From Prunus persica (lineage: Eukaryota; Streptophyta; Magnoliopsida; Rosales; Rosaceae), in NCBI RefSeq assembly GCF_000346465.2, contig NC_034015.1, positions 3,807,845 to 3,871,844 of the forward strand: a DNA stretch of 64,000 bases. The letters run 5' to 3'. The notes under the pieces were generated by a model that saw nothing but the letters and a program-made list of their open reading frames with translations, made no database searches and had not been told where the DNA came from. Position numbers and translations under genes: made by a program. This document shows, piece after piece, positions 48,943-60,105 of this stretch. The stretch's first letter is position 1, and the number at the start of each line of letters is the position of its first letter.

Positions 48943-51056
48943 ATGGTAATGTTATTTCTTTCTCCATAAAAAACTATTCTTTATTTTATGTTGTTGGATA
49001 TTATTGATTATAAAATAGAATATGGTAATCATGTGGACTAATGAACATTGTCGCTGGACTAAGACGGGTGGATGTTTAAGTGCCATGCTTTTTCTCATCT
49101 AAATATAATTTCAGGTTGTTTTCATTCTACTTCTAAGAGTACATGATAGTTGGACATCAATACGTGTGCACGTGAAATTTTATTCCTGGTGTATGAGATA
49201 TTAATCCTCTTTATATTGAAACATCAGCTATGACATGGTGGTTGTGCACATGTTTGTTTGGTTTATTCAATGGCTTTAGGTGTTGTGTTTTAAAAATATA
49301 TGAACTCCACCTCCTCACCTATCAACAACAGTGAGGGTAAATTCTAGAGTAGCTGTCAGCTGTACGTGGAGTCCATCTTTCTTCTTTGATCAATAAGGAT
49401 TGCTATCTGAGCGAGTGATGCATTGTTTTTATTTGCAACTGATGATTTCTTCTTCTTATGTTCTTTTTAACTCTTCTTAGAATTCCTTTGGTCGTGTTTC
49501 AATTTCAGGCTACTAATGAAAATCTCCCACCAAATGTAATTAAGCAACTTGCGAAGGAATTGAAGAATCTTGATGAGTCCCCACCTGAAGGCATTAAAGT
49601 TGGTGTTAATGATGATGATTTTTCGATCATATATGCGGATATTGAAGGCCCAGGCATGTACATAGTTTTTTTTTTTTTTGGGGGTAAACTGTATGTAGTG
49701 TCTTTCACTCCTGCATCTATATTTTAGTATAATTGATGAGCTAAGATCTTGGCCTTGCAGCTGGCACTCCTTACGAGAATGGTGTTTTCCGCATGAAGTT
49801 GTTATTGTCTCGTGACTTCCCACACTCTCCTCCTAAAGGTTTGTTTTGCTATGTTTTGTCATCAATGACATAACTGATACCACTATATTTTTTAAATGAA
49901 CATGTCGTATATCTGTAAATAAAAACTGGTGTGCTTGATACAACTGAAGAGAAGTTCTGTTGATGGAATGCTTGTATATAACTCTAGGATTAGTCGATAT
50001 TTATGTCCATGCTTAATTTGAGTCCCTATCTGGTTGAAGCTATTACTTTGTTTAATTTGAAATTTCTGGGACATGATTGTTGTAGGCTACTTCCTGACTA
50101 AGATTTTCCATCCAAACATTGCAATGAATGGTGAGATTTGTGTCAACACCTTGAAAAAAGATTGGAATCCAAGTCTTGGATTACGACATATTCTGATTGT
50201 AAGTTCCCTTTTGTTCTTCAATTATTGACTTTCTTTCATTTCTGCTTATCCAGCTGAGATGTTCTTTTTCCTGGTCAAGTCTAATTGTCACGGCTATGTG
50301 CTTTGCAATAACAGGTAGTTAGATGTTTATTGATCGAACCATTTCCAGAATCAGCGTTGAATGAACAGGCGGGCAAGATGCTGCTTGAAAATTATGAAGA
50401 ATATGCAAAACATGCCAGGTGAGTCATGGTCATCATGTTATGTGCTTCATGTTCTGGTTAATGGAGCAGGGAAAGTTTATATGTAAACTTTTGTGTGGTT
50501 GTATATGTAGACTTTGTCAGAGTAGATTTGTGTAATTTGAATGCACAACATTCAGATGATTGGAAAATGAAAGATGCACATACCAACTTGAATGATCCCC
50601 CATATAGACTAAATGATATGACTATTGGATACATTACCATTACACATAACTATGAAACTAAAGTGTCTTTTATGTCTTCCATGCAGACTTTATACTGGAA
50701 TCCATGCCAAGCCAAAACCCAAGTTTAAAACAGGAGCTATTTCAGAGTCGACTACTGCACTGAACGTTGACCAAACTAACAGCTCTGCACTTAATGCTGA
50801 TCAAAAGATCACAGCACCTGGTGCTGCTTTGCCAGTGATCTCTGTATCTCCGTCCCCACTGGCCCCTATTACAGTGATGAGAGGAAATGGTCAGGATCAA
50901 CCAGCTGTTGTTGCTCCAGTGGAGACTGGAGTTGGTGGCTGTGCTGCATCAGCAGCCGCAACTACTACAACGCTAAGGAAGGAAGGTGGATTGGCAAAAG
51001 CACAGGCAGACAAGAAGAAAATAGATGCAAGGAAGAAAAGTTTGAAGAGATTATGA
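48943..51056 (+). CDS. UBC22: Ubiquitin-conjugating enzyme E2 22 (UBE2S-like)
   Basis: E2 enzyme that takes ubiquitin from E1 and passes it on; the plant UBC22/animal UBE2S family builds Lys11-linked chains. Exons: 48943-48945 (ATG only), 49509-49653, 49761-49838, 50086-50198, 50315-50418, 50687-51056, giving 270 residues. The UBC fold spans about residues 8-155, with HPN at 84-86 and the catalytic Cys at 94 in [15 protein letters not shown] variable Ala/Thr/Pro-rich linker follows, then a Lys-rich end, [14 protein letters not shown], typical of the family. Frame is unbroken across all six exons. The start codon is the last three bases of its exon, before GTAATG. The intron after 49653 begins GC, not GT: using the nearby GT would shift the frame. 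The gene looks intact. Confidence 0.92.
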
Positions 51057-51500
51057 AAACTGGAAAAAACGATTGAATTTGCTGTTGTGCAGTTTGTGAC
51101 TTGTTTGAATGAGAGAATGAGAGGTGGGTTGAAAAGTGCAGAGCCAAAATATGAGGGGAGCGAGGGGGGTTGGGGGGAATGTGTGGTGTAAGAAATACTG
51201 GAATTGGGCAAAAAATTGATGGATTAAATTTACCAGTTTCCCTTTATCTTCATCTTTGTTAGTGCTCATTAACATTAATTTCCATATGCCTGCATTTCAA
51301 TATAGAAGAGGAGTTTTACTCTTTTGGTTTCTTGAATAGTATGACAAGAAAATGGAAACAAGAACAAAACTGAGAAAAGCAGCATATATTTACTTTATTT
51401 TAATATAAAACTCAAGATATAAATAAATTTGTGCAAATCTTAGAAAAAAAGAAGAGAAGAAAACTAGACAATTGGCAACTACAAAATGTTTTAGCAGAAG

Positions 51501-51618
51501 GGGCTTGTAGTTCAAGTGGTTCAGAGTATTTGTCTTTGCACCCGATGTCTTAAGTTCTGTTTCCCTCCTCCTCCCCCAATATCGCTTGTATGACAAAAAA
51601 GTTTAAAAAAAAAAAAAA
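51501..51618 (+). mobile_element. tRNA-derived SINE
   Basis: Starts GGGCTTGTAGTTCAAGTGGT, with a polymerase III A box (TAGTTCAAGTGG), followed by B-box-like sequence, a (CTC/CCC)-rich middle, CAATATCGCTTGTATGA and an A-run ending at 51618. The flanks TTTTAGCAGAAG (51489-51500) and TTTTGGCAGAGC (51621-51632) form an imperfect target duplication. It lies between UBC22 and the next gene. Confidence 0.75.
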
Positions 51619-51816
51619 GGTTTTGGCAGAGCGCACGTGGAACAGCAACTACATGAACAAGTGAGAGTAGTAGTTGGGGTCTTTAAGTTCTGTGGTAGGT
51701 AGTACCAAAACGTGCAGCTAGCTACTGCGTTCTTGCTCCGTGTATTAAGTTAAAGTTAGCTTATTGATATTTGTTGTGGTCAGATAAGCTGGGTGAGAGA
51801 AGAGAGCAGGAGATCA

Positions 51817-54212
51817 ATGGAAAGCCAACAGCACAAGGAGAAGAAGATGAAGATACTTTGCCTCCATGGATTTAGAACCAGTGGGAGCTTTCTGCAAAAG
51901 CAAATTAGCAAATGGGATGCTTCTATCTTCTCTCAGTTTGACTTGGTATGTACGCATAAATTATAATATAATTCTATAGCTCATGCGTTGCTTTAATAAA
52001 ATATCATCTGGGGATTAATGATCATATTGTGGAGTTCTTTGTTTATAATTTTATAATTTGTTTTGTTTATGAATAAAATTTTTTAAAAAAAGCGACAAAG
52101 TTTACTACCTGCATGTTTACTGTTTTTATCTCGCCACGACTAATCAATCATAGAGATTGTGCATGGAATTTTTTTTTTCTGTATTCTTGGGATATACAAT
52201 AGTATTTTTCTGAACATGATTTTCCTATCATGCTCTAAATATCAATGGTTTTTTATTGAGTAAACTGTCATTTTGCCCCCTGAACTGTCACCCAATTGAG
52301 ACTTAACCACCCAAATTAATTTTTCAGAAAACTAAAGATACGAACTATATAGAAATAGCCAATCTCCCCCTTTACCTGTTTCCAACATTATTTTTCTTTT
52401 TCGTGGTAATTTAGTAGATATTTGACAATATAATCAAATCACTTCTGGTATTTTAACAGGATTTTCCAGATGGTATATTTCCTGCTGGAGGAAAATCCGA
52501 TATAGAAGGCATCTTCCCACCACCTTACTACGAGTGGTTTCAATTTGACAAGGTAAAACCTTTTTGATTAATTTTACATAGCCAATCTGGTCCTCATAAC
52601 TTGTACTCCAACTTTTATATTGCTTGCTTGCTCCTCATTCTTTTAGTTGTTCCTTCTGTCCATCAAAATGAAATCCTTTCATTACCAAGTTTGTTGATAT
52701 ATCTTATGCTTTTACTGATATTGAGTATATTTAATGGATCTGTTATTTATGATGTTGTGGATCAGGACTTCACAGAGTACACAAACTTGGAAGAATGCAT
52801 CACTTATTTATGTGACTACATAACAAGCAAAGGTCCTTTTGATGGTTTGCTTGGTTTTTCCCAGGTATGCCTCCATGTTTCTGTAAGACTTTTATGATCT
52901 CACCCTTCAGGTTTTTTTTTTTAATTTTTTAATTTTGGAAGAAATTAGGTTTACAAATTGCTTGAAACTATTGTCAAGAGCTATAAAAATACTTGGACTA
53001 CTTTGATAGTTTATTTTACCCTTTGCTGTGAAAGCATGCTTTGCTGTCCTAAAGAGATATCTTTATCTTCCAATCCAACCCTGACTAGAAATCTAATGAA
53101 TCTCATAAATCATGGGAAATAAGTTATGAACCATATGATGCAAAGTAATGACTGCCTTTGTAGCTGCAAAAACCAGCTGAGGTGTTTTGCCTTTGTTTGG
53201 CATCAAAATTTAGGGAACATGTTGGAACAATAAACACCATTAAAAATATCAAAAATTGATGTTTTCATTAGCAGAGCACTACATATTAGCTTATATTAAT
53301 GGTTTCACAGACTACTAATTCAGATTCTCAAAATATTTACTCAGGGTGCAACACTATCAGGACTCTTGTTGGGCTACCAAGCTCAGGTATATAAGTCCCC
53401 TCTCTCTCTCTCTCTCTATTTCTCTCTCTCTCTCTCAGGTATTTACTCAAGATATATCATTTGGAACTACAAAATTTGGGAATGCAGGGAAAGCTGTTGA
53501 AGGAGCATCCACCTTTCAAGTTTTTTATATCCATATCAGGAGCAAAATTCAGAGATCCAAAAATATGTGACATTGCATACAAAGACACTATCAAGGCCAA
53601 ATCTGTCCACTTCATAGGAGCTAAAGATTGGTTGAAACTGCCTTCCGAGGATCTTGCTTCCGAATTCGACAACCCACTCATCATCAGGCACCCACAGGGG
53701 CATATGGTCCCAAGGCTAGGTTGGTCTAATTTACTCTCTCTCACTCTGAGCCATACATACATAAGCACACACGTATGCAAAAATTATGCACATGCATGTA
53801 TGCACACATGGTCTTAACTAGTTTTTGGAGTTCATAAACAGATGAAGCAGCCACCGAGCAGTTACGTGGTTGGACTGCAGCTATCATCCAATGCAATGGT
53901 ACTATTTCAGATGGTAAGCATGAACTGGAGAATGGAGATGCCAACGAAAAACATAACGGCACAGATCTCATTCAATGCGATAACGCTAAGTTAGACAGTA
54001 AGCATGAACTGGACAATGGAGAAGCCAAACAAAAACACAATGGCGCAGATCTCATTCAATGCGATAACGCTAAGTTAGATAGCAAGCATGAACTGGAGAA
54101 TGGAGAAGCGAAAGAAAACTTTGGCGCAGATCCAGTAGTTTCAGCAATGAAGAACCAAAGCCAAGAGACAAGAACTGCAGGTGAAATAAAAACAAATGAG
54201 AGGGAAGTGTAG
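51817..54212 (+). CDS. FSH1-family serine hydrolase
   Basis: Alpha/beta hydrolase of the FSH1 (ovarian cancer gene 2/yeast FSH) family, probably cytosolic; the natural substrate is unknown. Exons: 51817-51945, 52460-52552, 52766-52864, 53345-53386, 53488-53719, 53842-54212, giving 321 residues with every junction in frame. Visible: N-terminal KILCLHGFRTSG, nucleophile elbow LLGFSQGATLSG with Ser106, HFIGAKD with Asp168, and HPQGHMVPRL with His193, which make the expected triad. After about residue 210 comes a hydrophilic tail built of a 28-residue repeat (KHELENGDA and QCDNAKLD segments), 2.6 copies. Intron 4 holds a CT microsatellite (53399-53438) next to a decoy TCAG; the acceptor at 53487 is the one that keeps the frame. 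The gene looks intact and lies downstream of UBC22 in the same direction. Confidence 0.9.
53916..54135 (+). repeat. 84-bp coding minisatellite in the FSH1-type gene
   Basis: Unit starts at 53916, 54000 and 54084, each AAGCATGAACTGGA followed by an acidic/polar coding stretch. The period of 84 bp equals 28 codons, so copy number changes leave the frame intact. Copies 1 and 2 differ by several bases; copy 3 is partial. Confidence 0.95.
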
Positions 54213-54478
54213 GTTGTGGTGGCAACCCGAGCATGATGAAGAAAATAAAGATGTTTGTTCCTTAACCTGTTCATTTGAATGTATGATCCACATTGACAAG
54301 TTGTCAGTGGAGGTAATTTATCCGTAGTCAGTATATTATGTCTCGTGTTTCTTTTTTCGAGTCACATGGATGGAGTTGCACCTTTTATGGAATGGAAATC
54401 TGTATTGTTAATGTAATATAATTGTCTCTCTTATTTGCTTAGTGTGAAACGCTAAGGGCCGGAGATTTCAAATTTCCG

Positions 54479-54481
<3 letters not shown>

Positions 54482-54530
<49 letters not shown>
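54482..54530 (+). repeat. CT microsatellite
   Basis: About 24 uninterrupted CT repeats downstream of the hydrolase gene. Comparable tracts occur at 6088-6138, 13762-13860 (as GA), 44368-44423 and 47124-47160. Confidence 0.95.
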
Positions 54531-54533
<3 letters not shown>

Positions 54534-54599
54534 TAAGGGCTGAATGAAAAATGTTTTGGAAGAGAATGACCAGCTTTTGGTAGGAAGGGGAAGCACTGA

Positions 54600-54756
54600 T
54601 GAATTACTTTTTTGTTTTGTTTTCTTTTAGGATCTTTTATATTGACAGTGGCGATAACATACTAAACTCATATACACTACATGGATGTTAGGACTTGAAC
54701 ACAAGACCTTTCCTAAAGGAGCAATTGTTACAAACCACTACACTAGTGGGTTTTTT
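54600..54756 (-). mobile_element. tRNA-derived SINE, minus strand
   Basis: On the minus strand a box A (TAGTGTAGTGG, 54735-54746) is followed about 45 bp later by a box B (GTGTTCAAGTCC, near 54691-54702), the spacing of a tRNA-type polymerase III promoter. The tail carries TATGTTATCGCC. No clean target duplication was identified. Confidence 0.6.
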
Positions 54757-54860
54757 GTGCTGATGAATGATTACTTTAGCAGCTAGTTCCAATGCTTTCT
54801 GTAGGATATTGGTGGGATATAGTCCTCATTCAATTTTATTTATGAGTCATGGATGCACAC

Positions 54861-55527
54861 TGTGGGAGCAAATTTTTCCACGAGAATATTCGATTGCAAA
54901 GATTCCCCTTCCTTCTTCGCTGCCTCTTTCTCCCTGCAAAATAGAACAAATGAGAGGACCACACCTGGGGGGTGTTGGCCAAAGGCCATCCGATGCCTAA
55001 ATTAGTTCAAGAGTTTGTAAGAAAAACACTATCTAACTATGGTACGGAGATGTGTTTAAGGTGTAAACCTGGCGGCCGGAGCCTTATGTAAAAGAGAGGG
55101 AGAGAGGAGGTGGCTAGGGTTTGAGAGGAATTTTCTGTAGAGTTTCAGTAGGAATTTTAGACGTACCTCAGTGGCCATCTTTTTATAGTGGTCTTGGAGG
55201 CTAGGGTTTCAGAGGAATAATTCCATAGATGGAATGAAATTATTCCTCCTCGATTTGGAATTGATTTGATTAATTAGGGATTTGATTTATTAGGGTAAAT
55301 CAAATCCTTAATTGTGGTAGGTATCAAATCAATTCCTAATTTGATTAGGTAACTCCTCATTTAATTGGGAATTATGCTAGGAATCAAATCAGTTCTCTAT
55401 TTAATTGGGTAACTCCCAATTAAATTGAGTAACTCCCAATTAGGTTGAGTAATTCCCAATTAGGTCAAATAATCCCCAAATGGAAGGAATTATTTGACCT
55501 AGGGTCTGATTTAATTCGGTTCCCACA
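54861..55527 (-). repeat. 3' LTR of the gypsy element
   Basis: Bounded by TGTGGGAGC on the left and GGTTCCCACA on the right (inverted TG…CA ends). Contains a minus-strand TATAAAAAG near 55185 and a leader-like CT-rich stretch. Homologous to the solo LTR at 45147-45728 and the fragment at 32217-32605. Contains several copies of AACTCCCAATTA-like sequence at 55370-55460. Confidence 0.75.
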
Positions 55528-55737
55528 AATGCCCCCCAGTTTCTGCATGACGCGTGGTGGCATGTAGGAGATGTGAATTATCTATTGGGCTGTCTAGCTG
55601 TAACTGGGCTTCCTTCAGTGAGTTGGACTCCTTTTGTAGATTGGGTTCTCAATTGGAGTGAGTTTATGACTGTTCTTGGAGTTGGGTTCTCAGTAGAAAT
55701 GGGCTTGCAATTCCTTTTGACTAAGGATGCCCAACCT

Positions 55738-55870
55738 GTATAAATGCAGGGCTTCTCTTCACTCTTCTTCACATCACAAACTGAACTTCTCTACTTTCTA
55801 GCTTGAGAGAGATCTTAGAGAATTCGTACTGCTTGTCGAAGAGAGGAGTCGCCGTGCATCCCAAGGTCAG
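55738..55870 (+). promoter_or_regulatory. Plus-strand promoter inside the gypsy element
   Basis: TGTATAAATGCAGGG at about 55738 is followed by a leader-like CTTCTCTTCACTCTTCTTCACATCAC stretch (not quoted in full) and a CCAAGGTCAG donor-like site near 55862. It faces the antisense ORF and opposes the element's own transcription. Inferred from sequence only. Confidence 0.45.
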
Positions 55871-56501
55871 TCGAGCACGTATATTTCTTTTCCTTCGTCT
55901 TTTCTTCTTTTTTACGGTGAAGGCTAGCTAGGGAAAGCCCGGCTAGTTGTCGTCGTGGCAACGGCTGGCAGTGAGCGGCAGCCGTGGTGGAGTAGGTGTG
56001 CGCAGGTGGACCAGCTGCTCCCTATCGTCGCAGGTCTAGGCTGGAGCGTGCTTGGCCTTATGCATTGTGAGCCACATCAGTTGAGTGGGTATCGAGAGGA
56101 AGTCGGTGGTCTGCCCCTTGCCTAGGATGTTGAGAGATGGAAGCAGAATAGTCTAGACTCTGATGATCTACTGGCTGGGCAAGAGGAGTGTTCTACCGGA
56201 ACCCCCCCTAAAAAAGAAGGTTGTTGCCCAATCTTCAAGAGATGAAGCTACTTATTCGTAGGCGAAGAATGTGTCTCCATTGAGGAAGAAGCCAAAGCTC
56301 CTTTATGCTGAGAAGACTCAAGTGGGGTATGTTCCATCATCATCTATTGGGGTTAAATATCTTGTTGGTGCTGATAGTAGGAAGGTTGGTGGTACGCATA
56401 GTGCTCGGTGCTTGGGATGTTCTACTCAAGCCTCTTGCCGACAAGTTTGAAAACCGTGATCTGCTCCGTGAAGTAGTCCGCTCGCAAACTAGTTCACCTA
56501 C

Positions 56502-58200
56502 TGTTTGGGCTTAATTTGGCACACCCAGTCCAAGGTCACAATGCCTATAGCAATTTTTAAACCAGCCACTAACGTTCCCTTGAATTGGGCCAAGATTATA
56601 CACTCCGCCCAAACACTACGGGCCCAGACCCGGACTTTGCAAAATAAACAAGAAATCAAAAAGCCCAAAAATCCAAAAGAACCCTTGCCCAGGATCTATC
56701 AAAAGGTGGCAAAACAAAAACTTGGGCCTTGAAAAGAAAAGAGCAAGCCAGCCCTTGGTTTGATTCCAGAAAAATCAGAGCAGGCTCAGCATGATTAAAG
56801 AAAGAAGAAAAATAAAAACAGACCTATGTGAAATCTCTTTTCTCTGACATTGAAAAGTCAACATTTTCAACAAATTTGATAAAGTATGTTAATCAAAAGC
56901 AGGCAAACTAGGAGAAGACCTCTCTAAAAATCTCTGCCATCAGAAGATCAAACCCTTATTTTTTTATGTATAAAATATTTAGAGATATTTCTTCTACTCC
57001 AAAAAAGGGGTGATTCTCCCAAAAGATAAACAGGTCATACTTTCAAAAAGAGATAAGCAGGAAGACAGGGAGCTGTTCAAACTGAGAATCAAACTAACCA
57101 TCACGGTTTGAGCTCTCACAAGGGGGCAGTTAGAAATTAAAAAGGGGTTAGGTTCTCTTTCTGGAAAAACAGGGAAGTGATCTTGAGAACTGACTATTGA
57201 GAGCTTATCTGCCAGAATTGATTAAAACTTTTCTTCTTCCTTTGCATTTAAAAATAAAAAGATCTTTTGAGAATTTTTTGCCGCCCATTATTAGAAGAAT
57301 GAAACCCTACTCCAAAGCATTTCTTTATAAATACTAGAGAGGGTGAACAGAATCGAGGATACTCAATTTTCATCAATCAAACAAACAACAAAAAAATCAA
57401 CCAAAAGCTCACTTGAACCACAAGGAAAAACAGTTTTAGATCAGAATTTCCAAAGTTCAGACTTCAAGAAATGAGTCATTCAAAATGAGATCTCTCTCGT
57501 TACGAATTTGGTTCAGCAAAAGCTAAGACAAGCAGAGTTTGAGTTTTCTCAAATATGAAAACCTCAACAAAATTCACAGTGCAGTTTCCAGCTCATTAGG
57601 TTCTTAAGAACAGCCACTTCTGTCCCTTCAAACTGAAAAAGCTGCAGTTCTGCCCGCTCAAAAGCCTCCCAAAGCTTGGAGTAGATTAAAGCTCTGCCAA
57701 AATTGAACTTTGGTATCGATCTACAGTTGAAACTGAGCAGTTGAAGTTGTTGAAAGTCTAGTTTAGCCCAGACATACCCGGTCCAGCCCGGATCAGAAGC
57801 TTCTATCCAGACAGGAATGGAGTTCCAGCTTTCTTTTTTGCTTTTCTAAAGTTGATTTCTTCCTCTGTAAAAAGCAGTTCTGTCTAAAACAGTCCACTTT
57901 ATTATCCATTACTCTGGCTAGAATTACCAATTTTATACTGAGATAAATTGTGAAGTCCTCACCAGTCTGAGGCAAGAAAAAGAACTTACTTGGGATATAT
58001 TCCCCACCCAAATTCATAATCGTTTGTTTAGAAATCAGTAACTTGGGGCGCAAGTTATCGATTTTAAAGAAGTCTGCTATAATCTTTATTGCTAGTAGTG
58101 GCACGCTCATACACCAAAGAAAGCTGACTTGTTGACCAATCAATGGTTTCCAAGGCAGTGGGGAACTTTGCCGTTCCATCTCAGGAATAAACTCAAAACA
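56502..58200. mobile_element. Possible nested LTR insertion in the antisense ORF region
   Basis: Begins TGTTTGGGCTTAATTTGGC and may end CTCAAAACA at 58200, an inverted TGTTT…AAACA pair. It contains a plus-strand TATA box (CTTTATAAATACTAGAG near 57322) and leader-like sequence, and no coding domain. It separates the upstream antisense-ORF remnant (to about 56500) from the rest (58210 on). No target duplication matches these ends; CCTAC occurs at 56497-56501 and 58209-58213 but would require different ends. Boundaries are uncertain. Confidence 0.35.
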
Positions 58201-58431
58201 GGTGAAAACCTACCGAGAAGTAAAGAGATATTGGTATTCCTCTCCAAAGTTCGAGTCGTTTGCACTAATCAAGGGATGAAGATCGAACTGGGAGGTATGC
58301 TCATCCGCCCAACTATCGCGATCCAGCTGTTGAGTCACGAGCAGTTAAGCGTGGAGTTGATTTAGCATCGTCGACTCTTTTGGAGGTAAGGATGGCGGCG
58401 GCTTGAGAAGGCGAGAGAGTCATCTGTCCGG

Positions 58432-59134
58432 GTGAAGGGTTCTTCTACAACGTCAGCGGCTGATCCCAATGTGGACAAGTCCAGCCCTGCAGGGGATGCA
58501 GGAGTGTCTGATCTGCTGAAGAAGAACCTCTCGTCAAGCCCGTCTGCTTGCTTCAAGCTGGTTTATCTTGAGACAGTCTCAAGTCTTTCCTTGGAAAAAA
58601 AGGGAAGGAACAATTCATCTGCTTCAAAAAGGAGTACTTGTTGCTGAAATTGTCCGAAACTCATCTACTGTTGCTCCCTCTTCTGCTGCTAACTTGGTTA
58701 GTCGAAAAGATGCCTACTTCCATCTTGAGCACAAGAATGCTGGCGTCTCCTTCAATTATAGCAAGCTTATGGCTAGATTTGGCATCTATAACAAGTCTGC
58801 TGAAAAGTCCAAGTTCGAAGCTAACATGAATGCGTACAAGCTGGGCTACTTGGACTGCTCAAATAGAAATGATCCCTTCTATGCCATTGGAGATGGAGAC
58901 ATCGAGATGCTCTGTTATGACTTGCTCCCTATGCAAAGTGACCAGGTTAATGCTGTGAACATGGAAGGAGCTGAAGAGCAGGCGGTCGAACAGGCGATAC
59001 CCGAAGAGGATGAAGCAGATGAGGTAGTGGCAAACATCACGGATCAGGCAGGTAGAGCTGCTGAGAACGTGGCTGATCAGGCGGATGCTGAAGAGGCTGT
59101 AGATCAGGGATCTCCTGCTAGCGTCTCGGAGTAA
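58432..59134 (+). pseudogene. Antisense ORF of the TAT-type gypsy element
   Basis: Plus-strand coding-like sequence opposite to gag-pol. A first frame from 58432 (MKGSSTTSAADPNVDKS) passes by a frame change near 58600 into a second frame that ends at TAA 59132-59134. The second part has HLEHKNAGVSFNYSKLMARF, FEANMNAYKLGYLDC and a strongly acidic, Ala/Asp/Glu/Val-rich end (EEDEADEVV). Related gypsy elements carry an extra ORF in this position and orientation, of unknown function. The N-terminal part may extend upstream across the possible insertion at 56502-58200. I do not recognise a domain. Confidence 0.6.
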
Positions 59135-59329
59135 ATGAAGACTCATTTATTTCTTTTCAGCTTTTGCAGTTGCTTTCTTGTTTAGAATAATTGGTCTTAT
59201 TTGACCATTTTCTTTTTGTTGAACATGGCCGGTTGGTCAACTTGTTATGAAGATTTCAGTTATTTTTTCTACTTCAATTTGCATATTGACTTGTGAACTG
59301 CTTGAGTAACCAGCCAGTATCTTGATCAT

Positions 59330-60105
59330 GTATCTTCCTTGGGAGATTTATAAGAGCCAGGGTCCCCCTTGAGGGACTCTGAGAGTGTTTTGCATATCCT
59401 GTAGGAAGTTTTCCCTTATGAAGTTGGTGAGTGCCTAGGTCCCCTTTGAGGGACTCCGGGCGTGTTCTGTATATCTCGTAGGATGCTTTGGTTGTTGCCC
59501 TGCGTCTCTTAAAGGACACTGCTTATGGGCAACTGCATGACTATCCTGCGCCCCTTAGGAAATGGTAGGAACCTGGATACCTCCCTCAGGAAGCATGGAC
59601 ACCTCTCTTTGGAAATTTCTAGCGCACCATGCATCTCTCTGAGGACGCTTCTTTGTGGGATACGTCTCTCGTAGGATGCTTTTGGTCGTCACCCTGTGTC
59701 TCCTTTAGAGCGCTCCTTATGGGCAACTGTGTGACTATCCTGCCTCTCTTAGGAAACGGATAGGAACCAGGATACCCCCCTCAGAAAGCATGAAGATTTT
59801 CTTTTGGGAAATTCCTGGTGCAACTTGCATCTCCCTTAGGACGTTTTTTAGCAGGTTACGTCTCCAAACGGACGCTTCTAGTCGTCCCATGTGTCTCCCT
59901 TAGGACTGTCCTTATGGGCAACTATGTGACTATCCTGCCTCCCTTAGAAAACAAATAGGAACCTGGATACCTCCCTTAGGAAATTTTTGGTGCACCCTGC
60001 GTCTACCTGATGACGCTTCTTAGCGGGCTGCGTCTCCCTAAGGACCCTTCTGGTCGTCGCCATGCATCTCCGTTAGGACGCTCCTTGTGGGCGACTGTTT
60101 TGTGG
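59330..60105 (+). repeat. ~195-bp tandem array, about four degenerate copies
   Basis: The marker CCTTATGGGCAACTG recurs at about 59521, 59715, 59910 and 60083 (spacings 194, 195, 173). Each unit has GTGACTATCCTGCCTC, AGGAACC(T/A)GGATACC and GCATCTCCCTTAGGACG-type sub-motifs, so a shorter internal periodicity is visible too. The array lies between the antisense ORF and the broken end of integrase. Confidence 0.88.

Noticed and set aside
57793..58179. 128-codon minus-strand frame
   Set aside because: No domain or homology recognised; it lies in a putative nested insertion with LTR-like features.
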